Of a DNA stretch of 25,201 nt, positions 1 to 6,957 are shown one piece after another. Source of the stretch: JBBKWX01 sp037969175 (lineage in GTDB: Bacteria; Bacteroidota; Bacteroidia; AKYH767-A; JBBKVM01). The position numbers were made by a program, and so were the translations under genes. The stretch is taken from contig JBBKWX010000136.1 in the NCBI GenBank assembly GCA_037969175.1, positions 1 to 25,201 of the forward strand, read 5' to 3'. Each line of letters begins with the position of its first letter. Position 1 is the first letter of the stretch. The notes below the pieces were generated by a model. The model made no database searches. It saw only the letters and a list, made by a program, of their open reading frames with translations, and was not told the DNA's origin.

Positions 1-2
1 CA

Positions 3-944
3 AACGGAAATGGTAGCAGCACAGGCAACAATGAAATGGTTTCTGCTTGGCAAAGCTCTGCTAACTATGATCTCCCACCCGGAACAGCCTATCAATGGGA
101 TCTGGGAACCATTCTGGATTTTAATTACCACCTGAGAAACAGCAATGTGGATTCAGTAATGGCTACCGATATTTATTTTAATGTCTATACTCAGCCCAAA
201 GGAACAGCTGCCAAAATCATGTATTCGGATCTGATTCAAAATTTTGCTCTTCTTATTCCTCCTCTAACTTTCAATTATGAGATCACAAAGGCTGATTTCT
301 TTAGTGGAGAGACTAATTTCTGGGATATCTGGTTGCTTTCATCTCATACACATAAACTGGCTATTGATTTCGACATTTACGAACGAAATGCTAACGGGTC
401 CGTTGGAAATCAACTATTTGAAGGTTTTTATAATATCAATTATACCTTCAATCAGGGATACTATGACTGGGCCCATCCTCCGATCCGGAAATTTGCTCCT
501 TTGCATCGGATCAATCCACAGAATGGTCTGATAATGAAAGCTAAATTTACAAATACTTCAAATCAGTATGTGACTTTTGGCCTCACAACCGACAAGGAAA
601 TGATGTTGTACTTCATTCAGTACACCAAAGGAGACCCGCTCATCACAGGAATCCACGAAGAGGCATCTGATCCCGCTAACAAGCTAAAATTAAAAGTTTA
701 TCCTAACCCTGCCGGAGCTAACAGCAGAATAAGTCTCAGTCTGAAAGAACCCGGCAATTTAGAGATCAGCATAAGCGATCTTAGCGGCAGAAATATTGGT
801 AAATCATTGTATATCAATAAGGCCCAAGGGGAAATCAATATAGGCTTACAGGAAATAACAGGAGCTATCAGCAAGGGTTTATACCTGCTACAGGTCAAAA
901 CGGATGATGAAATATATACCAGAAAGATTTCATATATGGATTAA
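3..944 (+). CDS. Secreted protein with type IX sorting domain (5' partial)
   Basis: The reading frame is open from the first bases of the window; the codons before the first visible ATG (36) read as a Gly/Asn/Ser-rich linker, so the true start lies outside and this is a 3' fragment of about 313 residues. The last ~85 residues form a type IX secretion system C-terminal sorting domain: a VYPNPAG motif near nt 698-718, a beta-rich stretch with the typical ISDLSGR segment, and a final GLYLLQV...RKI pattern. In that system the tail directs Sec-exported cargo across the outer membrane and is then cleaved. The region before it is rich in aromatic and beta-strand-like sequence; I do not recognise its family and assign no function. 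Ends 93 nt before the rplU start and is not co-transcribed with it, judging from the promoter between them. Confidence 0.85.
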   Translation, partial: NGNGSSTGNNEMVSAWQSSANYDLPPGTAYQWDLGTILDFNYHLRNSNVDSVMATDIYFNVYTQPKGTAAKIMYSDLIQNFALLIPPLTFNYEITKADFFSGETNFWDIWLLSSHTHKLAIDFDIYERNANGSVGNQLFEGFYNINYTFNQGYYDWAHPPIRKFAPLHRINPQNGLIMKAKFTNTSNQYVTFGLTTDKEMMLYFIQYTKGDPLITGIHEEASDPANKLKLKVYPNPAGANSRISLSLKEPGNLEISISDLSGRNIGKSLYINKAQGEINIGLQEITGAISKGLYLLQVKTDDEIYTRKISYMD

Positions 945-956
945 TTTCATATTTCC

Positions 957-987
957 TTTTGTAGAATAAATCTAATTTTTACCTTTG
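957..987 (+). promoter_or_regulatory. Bacteroidota-type promoter of rplU-rpmA
   Basis: A TTTTG at 957-961 is followed after 18 bases by TACCTTTG at 980-987, an exact match to the Bacteroidota -7 consensus TAnnTTTG with a suitable -33 element and spacing. It lies about 50 bp before the rplU ATG, leaving a leader of about 40 nt. This is the clearest promoter in the window. Confidence 0.75.
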
Positions 988-1036
988 CACCCCCCGAGTG
1001 GATTATCATAAAGGGGATATAAAAAAGATTGCAAAC

Positions 1037-1399
1037 ATGTACGCGATTGTAAACATAGCCGGTCATCAGTTTAAAGTAGTTCAGGATCAGTTCCTTTACG
1101 TAAACCGTTTGGACGCAAAAGAAGGCGATAAAGTAAATTTTGATCAGGTTTTACTGATCGACCAGGATGGTAAAGTTAATGTGGGTGCACCGGTTATCGG
1201 TGGAGCACTCGTTAGCGCTACGGTTTTAAGCCACCTGAAGGGCGATAAGGTTATCGTTTTCAAGAAGAAGCGCAGAAAAGGTTACCAGAAGTCAAATGGT
1301 CACCGTCAGCAGCTTTGTAAGATCCAGATAACAGGTATCAGCTTAAAAAGTGCTGCAAAGAAAGCAGCTAAAACAGAAGAGGCTCCAGCAGCTGAATAA
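1037..1399 (+). CDS. rplU: 50S ribosomal protein L21
   Basis: Structural protein of the large ribosomal subunit that binds 23S rRNA. The 120-residue product begins MYAIVNIAGHQFKVVQDQ, the canonical L21 N-terminus, and carries the conserved basic segment VFKKKRRKGYQKSNGHRQ at about residues 76-93 followed by the QITGI motif. The frame is open further upstream to a GTG at 998, but that would add 13 non-homologous residues and sit just after the promoter, so ATG 1037 is chosen. A short Ala/Lys/Glu-rich tail (KKAAKTEEAPAAE) is added at the C-terminus, common in this phylum. Followed after 27 nt by rpmA, the usual bacterial order. Confidence 0.97.
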   Translation: MYAIVNIAGHQFKVVQDQFLYVNRLDAKEGDKVNFDQVLLIDQDGKVNVGAPVIGGALVSATVLSHLKGDKVIVFKKKRRKGYQKSNGHRQQLCKIQITGISLKSAAKKAAKTEEAPAAE

Positions 1400-1426
1400 T
1401 TTTAACATCATTAATTTTTATATACC

Positions 1427-1699
1427 ATGGCACATAAAAAAGGCGTCGGTAGTTCCAGGAACGGTAGAGAATCACACAGCAAGAGACTTGGTGTGAAGAT
1501 ATTTGGCGGTCAGAATGCAATCGCAGGAAACATTATCGTGCGTCAGCGCGGTACTAAGCACCGTCCGGGCAAAAACGTTGGTCTGGGTAAGGATCACACA
1601 ATCTTTGCAATGGTTGACGGTCTTGTTGAATTCAAACGCAAGGCAGACGATAAGAGCTATGTTTCTATTATCCCAAGAGAAGTAGAAGCTCAGGCTTAA
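1427..1699 (+). CDS. rpmA: 50S ribosomal protein L27
   Basis: Large-subunit protein near the peptidyl transferase centre and the P-site tRNA. The 90-residue product starts MAHKKGVGSSRNGRES with the conserved N-terminal tail, and contains VRQRGTKHRPGKNVG and the DHTIFA motif. There is no N-terminal cleavable extension of the Firmicutes kind. The leader before the ATG is AT-rich without a Shine-Dalgarno sequence. Co-transcribed with rplU; a hairpin terminator follows 22 nt after the stop. Confidence 0.97.
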   Translation: MAHKKGVGSSRNGRESHSKRLGVKIFGGQNAIAGNIIVRQRGTKHRPGKNVGLGKDHTIFAMVDGLVEFKRKADDKSYVSIIPREVEAQA

Positions 1700-1721
1700 A
1701 CAAAATATTGTTAATACCTTT

Positions 1722-1752
1722 AAAACCCATTGCGCTGCGATGGGTTTTTTTG
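1722..1752 (+). terminator. Rho-independent terminator after rpmA
   Basis: AAAACCCAT (1722-1730) pairs with ATGGGTTTT (1740-1748) across a nine-base loop that can itself pair by two or three bases, followed by a T-rich run reaching 1750 and beyond. It lies just after the rpmA stop and closes the rplU-rpmA unit. Confidence 0.8.
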
Positions 1753-2222
1753 TTTTGGGCGGCATTTCCGGCTGTCCGCTATATTTATACAATTATAGAA
1801 GAAGCTGTCCCGAAGCTTCGTATACGCGTCAAGTTAATATATCAATTTTGCAAAATGATGTAAGTCCACGGCTTGTCAAAAGGGATTTTAATTACAGTTC
1901 TTTTCCTCAATATTTTTGTTTTTTTTTACCACGAAGGTCACAAGTACACTTAGTAACACTAAGAATATTCATAGATATCTATTTTCTAACAACATGTTTG
2001 AAATAGTATTCTGCCGACAGGTTGAGCAAGAGCACTCAAAAAAATAGTATGAGTGAGATTGATATTTTCATGAAAACCTCTTAGTGAAACTTGTGACCTA
2101 TGTGCTCTCCGTGGTTATATTTAATTTATTGGCTTAACGCAAATGCGCTGTTTAAGGCCCAACCGGGCCGCATTAAGAAACTCAGAAAATCGAAACCACG
2201 ATTTATTCATAGTTTATTCCTT
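1753..2222. other. Gene-free stretch with MITE-like element
   Basis: No credible coding sequence on either strand. A short plus-strand open frame of 88 codons overlapping the rpmA terminator has no family resemblance and runs into the repeat, so it is not called. Most of the stretch is the MITE-like element described separately. A GGCCC/GGGCC dyad (2156-2169) lies at its right edge and an AT-rich segment leads to the next gene's promoter-like box. Confidence 0.6.
1801..2160. repeat. MITE-like inverted-repeat element, copy A
   Basis: About 360 bp, non-coding, with long imperfect inverted arms. The left core arm (1928-1963) begins ACCACGAAGGTCACAAG and the right core arm (2061-2115), read on the minus strand, begins ACCACGGAGAGCACATAGG and continues into GTCACAAGTTTCACTAAG. 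Outer ends also resemble each other when inverted: TATACGCGTCAAG near 1821-1833 and, on the minus strand, GCATTTGCGTTAAG near 2133-2146. The left end includes the perfect palindrome CGAAGCTTCG (1811-1820). Copy B (11872-12256) is the same element in the opposite orientation: 51 of 55 bases match in the long core arm. No transposase is encoded. Boundaries are approximate because no target duplication was resolved. Confidence 0.8.
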
Positions 2223-2230
2223 TATATTTG
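2223..2230 (+). promoter_or_regulatory. -7 box abutting start codon of propeller gene
   Basis: TATATTTG is an exact TAnnTTTG match. It ends only three bases before the ATG at 2234, so transcription from it would begin at about the start codon and give a leaderless or nearly leaderless mRNA. The -33 side is weak (TTTA at 2202-2205). In AT-rich DNA a chance match is possible. Confidence 0.4.
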
Positions 2231-2233
2231 AAT

Positions 2234-3904
2234 ATGCAAAGTGGCAAATTCAGCTTTCTAGTATTAGTCTCTATTATTTTTATTGAGACTATCGAAGCCC
2301 AACCCTATCCTACAAAAATTTGGGATAAGCGATTTGGGGGTTATGGATGGGATCAGACAAAGGCCCCATTAAAGATTTCAAAAGATGGCAATATACTATG
2401 TGTAGGTGAGATTAGTGCTTATGGGGGCAACTTATCTGCACCGAGTAAAGGGAATGCAGATTATTGGATATTCAAAGTAGACCTTCAGGGAAATCTGATT
2501 TGGGAAAAATCCATAGGCGGAACACTTTATGATACTCCCAGAGAATTTCTGGAATTGGCCGATGGGGGTTTTATCATTGTAGGTGATTCAGAGTCAGGGA
2601 TTGGAGGAGATAAAACTGAACCACACCGAGGTGGCTTATATGATTATTGGGTAGTAAGGCTGGATAGCACCCGGAATGTAATCTGGGACAAAACGCTGGG
2701 TGGTTCCGAAAGTGATCGGGTAGGATCAGTTGTAGCACTATCGGACGGCTCATTTCTGGTACTTGGTACAACTTACTCACCACAAAGCGGGGATGTTAGC
2801 GGTGTTGGATTTATTAGTCCTACAAATGGCGGATGCGATATGTGGCTGGTAAAGCTCGATAGCTTGGGAAATAAGTTATGGGATAAACGCTATGGAGGAT
2901 ATTTTTGTGACCGTGGCTATGGAATGATCCAAAGCACTGATGGCAATTTTATCATGACAGGTACAACAGAATATGGTCCTAGCTTTGATGTTACGGGTCC
3001 TACATGCGGCGGAGCACCTGATTATTGGTTGATAAAAATCGATACCCTTGGGAATAAGATTTGGGATCGGCGATATGGCTCCAATAATTGGGATGATGAA
3101 AATTACAAGATCAAAAATACTGCTGACAATGGTTTTATCGTAATGGGGGGATCTATGGGTCCGATCAGTTGTGAGAAATCAGAAATGTACCGTGCTGACT
3201 TTGATTTCTGGCTGGTAAAATGCGACAGCATGGGATTTAAACAATGGGATAAAACACTTGGAAGTGATGGTGCAGAATCACTGGGAGATATTGTTCAAAC
3301 ACCGGATGGGGGCTATTTTTTAGCCGGAGGATGTTCAGGAACACAGGCTCTATTTGATAAATCCCAACCCAATCACCCGGGATCTACCAGAAATATGTGG
3401 GGTATCAAAATTGCTTCTACCGGAGTAAAGCAATGGGATGTCCGCTGGGGGGGTAACATAAGCGAAGGTTGTAGCGGGCTTGCTTATCTGAACGATGGAA
3501 GTTATGTTGCTTTTGGTACTTCCTGGTCAAATGCTTCTTTCGATAAATCGCAGGATAACTGGATGTTGACTCCAACAATAACACCTAATGCCGATCTCTG
3601 GTTGATACGCTTTATGCCAGCTCCGGTAAGCCTTTGGGAACAAGGTGATAGCCAATCCGGAATCGATGTTTTTCCTAATCCTTTTTCTGATAAGTTTGAA
3701 CTAGGAACAATCTTTAGTCATCCTGGCAGTGTTACTATGAGAATACAAGATATGACCGGAAAAATTTTGATTCATCAATCTTTCGAGATGACATCCGGTA
3801 TATTCAATCATAACCTTGCCTTGCCCAATTTACCAAGCGGAGTATATGCCCTCACATTGACTAATGGACAAGAGCTGCGTTCTCGCAAAATTGTCAAATT
3901 TTAA
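2234..3904 (+). CDS. Secreted seven-bladed beta-propeller-like protein, type IX sorting tail
   Basis: A 556-residue exported protein. A TTG at 2228 is in frame, but ATG 2234 gives a clean signal peptide (residues 1-22, hydrophobic core FLVLVSIIFI, cut after EAQ). The body is seven repeats of about 60 residues, each opening with W-D/E-x-x-x-G-G/S; the Trp residues fall at 30, 90, 151, 216, 277, 338 and 401. Each unit has the pattern DYW-x-x-K-x-D-x-x-GN-x-x-WDK...DGGF-x-x-x-GT, as in Bacteroidota propeller repeat proteins; seven units suggest one closed seven-bladed ring. The last ~80 residues are a type IX sorting domain (VFPNPF ... GVYALTL ... RKIVKF). Likely on or outside the cell surface, perhaps in adhesion or substrate binding; the ligand cannot be read. 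It converges on the next gene with only 16 bp between stops. Confidence 0.85.
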   Translation: MQSGKFSFLVLVSIIFIETIEAQPYPTKIWDKRFGGYGWDQTKAPLKISKDGNILCVGEISAYGGNLSAPSKGNADYWIFKVDLQGNLIWEKSIGGTLYDTPREFLELADGGFIIVGDSESGIGGDKTEPHRGGLYDYWVVRLDSTRNVIWDKTLGGSESDRVGSVVALSDGSFLVLGTTYSPQSGDVSGVGFISPTNGGCDMWLVKLDSLGNKLWDKRYGGYFCDRGYGMIQSTDGNFIMTGTTEYGPSFDVTGPTCGGAPDYWLIKIDTLGNKIWDRRYGSNNWDDENYKIKNTADNGFIVMGGSMGPISCEKSEMYRADFDFWLVKCDSMGFKQWDKTLGSDGAESLGDIVQTPDGGYFLAGGCSGTQALFDKSQPNHPGSTRNMWGIKIASTGVKQWDVRWGGNISEGCSGLAYLNDGSYVAFGTSWSNASFDKSQDNWMLTPTITPNADLWLIRFMPAPVSLWEQGDSQSGIDVFPNPFSDKFELGTIFSHPGSVTMRIQDMTGKILIHQSFEMTSGIFNHNLALPNLPSGVYALTLTNGQELRSRKIVKF

Positions 3905-3920
3905 TCTTAACCTCTGAAAG

Positions 3921-4733
3921 CTAAAAAACCTTCCTCAATCCAAAATTATAGGTCTGCCCTGCACCGGCGTTCTTCCCCAGAATAAAATTGCTGTACAAGA
4001 TCTCCAGTTCCAGATCATCTCTGGGAAAAAGCTTCAACCCCGGGCCTAATTGCAGGTAATAACTTGAAAATCCGCTTTTAGACCATACAGGTGAGAATTC
4101 TGTCATCAAATATGGACTCAGAAATTCGAAACCCCGATAACTGCCAATCAAACTTAAGGGACTTCTGAATGTTTTACCTTCGCTCTTTGCAAACTCGATT
4201 TGGTTATTAAGAGATACATAGATCCAGAAGTCTTCACTCAGATCTTTGTCAAAAAGCAGCTCTATGCCCAATATATCAGAATCCCCATCTAAAAAAGGTC
4301 CTGAAGGAGATCTGTCCGATGCAGATAAGACTGAGCTTAGAAAATAGATCCTTGCAGAAAAATTTGAGATAGATGGAAAGACTTGCCACCTCAGGTTAGC
4401 CCCTACCCTGCTTAATCCCGATCTTTGAACTGAATCCTTATCATTCACAAAGATCATCAATGCGCTTTCATCAGGGCTCCCATAACGTACTCTCCGGTAG
4501 TTCAGATCCAGACCCATTTCTAATCTCCTGGAAATCCCATACTGTATTCGAAACAAACCAGTATACCAGGATTTACGCCCGCCCTCATCTTCTCGGGAAC
4601 CATAGGCATCAAAAAAATCTGTCTGTGAATACAGATTATTGAAGATCTTCAATTCTATATCACGTCTTGCCAATAATCCGGAAGGGGTTTGAACCTTGAA
4701 TGAAAATAAGCTGTCTGCTTTTCTTTCCGACAA
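3921..4733 (-). CDS. Outer-membrane beta-barrel-like protein with uncertain start
   Basis: About 270 residues of alternating polar/aromatic beta-strand sequence with short turns and a C-terminal aromatic residue (NFGLRKVF), the usual end of an outer membrane barrel. Exact family not recognised. The start is the problem: the first start-type codon in frame is a TTG at 4733; upstream the frame has no ATG or GTG before a TAA at about 4807-4809, only CTG and ATA/ATT. No clear signal peptide precedes ADSLFSFKVQTPSG, which looks like the mature N-terminus of an exported protein. Either a non-standard start is used inside the end of the upstream DUF547 gene, or the 5' end is damaged. If TTG 4733 is used, the spacing to the DUF547 stop is 44 nt, so the two likely share an mRNA. 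Confidence 0.6.
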   Translation of the reverse strand: MSERKADSLFSFKVQTPSGLLARRDIELKIFNNLYSQTDFFDAYGSREDEGGRKSWYTGLFRIQYGISRRLEMGLDLNYRRVRYGSPDESALMIFVNDKDSVQRSGLSRVGANLRWQVFPSISNFSARIYFLSSVLSASDRSPSGPFLDGDSDILGIELLFDKDLSEDFWIYVSLNNQIEFAKSEGKTFRSPLSLIGSYRGFEFLSPYLMTEFSPVWSKSGFSSYYLQLGPGLKLFPRDDLELEILYSNFILGKNAGAGQTYNFGLRKVF

Positions 4734-4777
4734 AAAGCCCGCACTGTGAAAAATTATTCTGTCGGTTACAGAACGGG

Positions 4778-5500
4778 TTATTTCTTTTTTTCGTTCAGAC
4801 TCCAGTTATAACTATAGTAATCTATTTTATAACCGTCCGGAAGCTTAACTGTTCTGTATTTATTGATGAAATCCGTTACAGACTGACCACGTTTCACAAA
4901 ATCTTCCGCATACCATTTAAAGATCTCTGATACATTCACTTTCTTGGTAGCATCATCAACACGAATAAAAACCCGGTCATTCATGGCAAGCACCGTTTGC
5001 TCGGTCATCTGCTTGTCAAGCTGCTCAGGTTTATATGCAAATGGCATTATTGGAGGACAACTCACCGCTGCACAGACCAATACAAAATGGACTCTGGCAT
5101 CCTTAAACTTTTTCCGGAGCAGGTCATTTTCAATTTGATTCAACGTAAGGCTCTGTCCTGCAATCATAAACTTCTCATCATCAAAAAACCCATCAGCCGA
5201 CATAGGCGAGTTGATCGGATACTTTTCTACTATACTTTTTATCACCAATAAATTATAAGCATTGATCAAAAATGCCTGCTCATTCATTGCACTTGCATTA
5301 TTCAGATCATAGGTTCCAATTGTTTTGACCAATGCATTGAGTTCTACTCTATCTGTTTTGAGTCTTGCATAATCCACTTTGGTCTTCATGACATATTTTG
5401 AAAAAAACAAATCTGCATCCTCGAAAAAATTACCTGAAGCATGCGTGGACCCTATATTGAGTAAGAGTAAACAAAGAAATACTGAAAGATATTTATTCAT
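4778..5500 (-). CDS. DUF547 domain protein, exported
   Basis: A 240-residue protein of the DUF547 family, whose biochemical role is not established. ATG 5500 is chosen over ATG 5524 because it gives a standard signal peptide (MNKYLSVFLCLLLLNIGSTHA, residues 1-21, cut before SGNFF). Family motifs are present: NEQAFLINAYNLLVI (equivalent of the FWINxYNA motif) and HFVLVCAAVSCPPI (equivalent of HFALVCGAxSCP), the latter holding two Cys residues five positions apart. Predicted periplasmic. It is first in a two-gene minus-strand unit with the barrel-like gene, which suggests an envelope role for the pair. The C-terminus ends in a Lys run. Confidence 0.88.
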   Translation of the reverse strand: MNKYLSVFLCLLLLNIGSTHASGNFFEDADLFFSKYVMKTKVDYARLKTDRVELNALVKTIGTYDLNNASAMNEQAFLINAYNLLVIKSIVEKYPINSPMSADGFFDDEKFMIAGQSLTLNQIENDLLRKKFKDARVHFVLVCAAVSCPPIMPFAYKPEQLDKQMTEQTVLAMNDRVFIRVDDATKKVNVSEIFKWYAEDFVKRGQSVTDFINKYRTVKLPDGYKIDYYSYNWSLNEKKK

Positions 5501-5661
5501 AATTTTTTTATAAGATAGGATCATAAAGATAAAAAAATAGCATTAACCCGATTCTCCTAATGCAAAATGAACGTAGTATTATTAATTTTATTGAGTGCCT
5601 GTCGCTTATATGACATAAGGAATTCACCTTTAATGCTTACTTTGGATAATATTGATATTTT

Positions 5662-6948
5662 ATGCCGGATAGAAAAAAAATAGTGATCATAGGTAATGGA
5701 GTTTCCGGTATAACTGCTGCGAGACATATTCGAAAATTATCGAATCATGAGATTATAGTTATATCCAATGAGTCCGAATATTTTTTTTCACGTACAGCGC
5801 TCATGTACGTATATATGGGACACATGAAGTTTGAGCATATAAAACCCTATGAAGATTGGTTTTGGGAAAAAAATAGAATAGAGCTTGTTCATGCTCACGT
5901 TGAGAAAGTAAATATTGATTCAAAAAATCTTCAGCTTCAGGATAAGTCTATCATTCCATACGACAAATTAATTATTGCTTCCGGCTCACATTTCAATAAA
6001 TTTGGATGGCCCGGGCAGGATCTTATCGGCGTACAAGGTTTATATCATGTTCAGGATCTTCAGACTATGGAAGAAAATACCGGAGACATAAAAAGAGCCG
6101 TTATAGTAGGTGGTGGATTGATCGGAATTGAATTATGTGAAATGCTGCACTCAAGAAATATCCCAACTACATTTCTTGTCAGAGAAAAATCTTTTTGGGA
6201 TATCGTACTTCCAAAAGAAGAATCTGAAATGATAGGCCGACATATGTTTGAACACAAGGTAGATCTAAGATTATCAACAGAGTTGGAAGAAATTATTGGT
6301 GATGATAATGGAAAAGTAAAAAGTATTAAAACAAAATCAGGTGAAATTATTGAATGTGGATTTGTTGGATTATCAGTAGGCGTTTCACCGAATACAGATT
6401 TTCTAAAGGATTCAGGAATAGAAATTGAAAAAGGTATTTTAGTCAATGAATTTTTAGAAACCAGTGTAAAAGATATTTATGCCATTGGTGATTGTGCCGA
6501 GTTTAGAGTCCCTTTAAGCGGCAGAAGACCAATTGAGCAGGTTTGGTATACCGGAAAGATCATGGGCGAAACGCTGGCACATACACTCTGTTTAGAGCCT
6601 ACTGAATATAGACCAGGCAATTGGTTCAACTCAGCTAAATTTTTTGACATCGAATATCAGACCTACGGAAATGTACCGGCATCTCTACCCGATGATCTTG
6701 ATAGTCTGTATTGGGAACATGAGAATGGAAAGAGATCGATCCGCATTGTTTTCGAGAAGAATTCAAAATGTGTCGTAGGTTTTAACTTCTTTGGAATTCG
6801 CTTCAGACATAAGATCTGTGATAAATGGATAAGTGAAAATGCAACATTGAATGAAGTGATCCAACAATTGCCAAATGCAAGCTTCGATCCCGAGTTTCAT
6901 ACACGATTTGAGAAAGAGGCTCAAAAGAAATTTTTACAACTTGTTTAA
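5662..6948 (+). CDS. FAD-dependent pyridine nucleotide oxidoreductase
   Basis: A 428-residue cytoplasmic flavoprotein of the Pyr_redox_2 fold, like rubredoxin/ferredoxin reductases and the N-terminal half of NirB. The FAD-binding GNGVSG lies at residues 11-16, followed by an IIASGSH segment near 104-110; the NAD(P)-binding GGGLIG lies at 150-155; the second FAD motif IYAIGDCAE lies at 272-280. There is no CxxC redox pair, so it is not a disulfide reductase. A C-terminal domain of about 130 residues follows (WFNSAKFFDIEYQTYG). First gene of a five-gene operon; the next gene starts nine bases after its stop and encodes a membrane Fe-S protein, its likely electron acceptor. Whether it prefers NADH or NADPH is not decidable: Arg174 sits near the end of the second Rossmann beta strand. 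No exact TAnnTTTG box is seen upstream. Confidence 0.87.
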   Translation: MPDRKKIVIIGNGVSGITAARHIRKLSNHEIIVISNESEYFFSRTALMYVYMGHMKFEHIKPYEDWFWEKNRIELVHAHVEKVNIDSKNLQLQDKSIIPYDKLIIASGSHFNKFGWPGQDLIGVQGLYHVQDLQTMEENTGDIKRAVIVGGGLIGIELCEMLHSRNIPTTFLVREKSFWDIVLPKEESEMIGRHMFEHKVDLRLSTELEEIIGDDNGKVKSIKTKSGEIIECGFVGLSVGVSPNTDFLKDSGIEIEKGILVNEFLETSVKDIYAIGDCAEFRVPLSGRRPIEQVWYTGKIMGETLAHTLCLEPTEYRPGNWFNSAKFFDIEYQTYGNVPASLPDDLDSLYWEHENGKRSIRIVFEKNSKCVVGFNFFGIRFRHKICDKWISENATLNEVIQQLPNASFDPEFHTRFEKEAQKKFLQLV

Positions 6949-6957
6949 TCTTCAACG

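Noticed and set aside
998..1036. Upstream extension of rplU to a GTG codon
   Set aside because: L21 proteins start at MYAI; the extension is non-homologous and nearly overlaps the promoter's expected transcription start.
1740..2006. Plus-strand open frame of 88 codons after rpmA
   Set aside because: It starts inside the rpmA terminator, runs into the MITE-like repeat, and shows no family resemblance or signal peptide.
6060..6446. Minus-strand open frame of 128 codons opposite the flavoprotein gene
   Set aside because: Shadow of a gene with intact FAD and NAD(P) motifs; Ser/Pro/Ile-rich and without family features.
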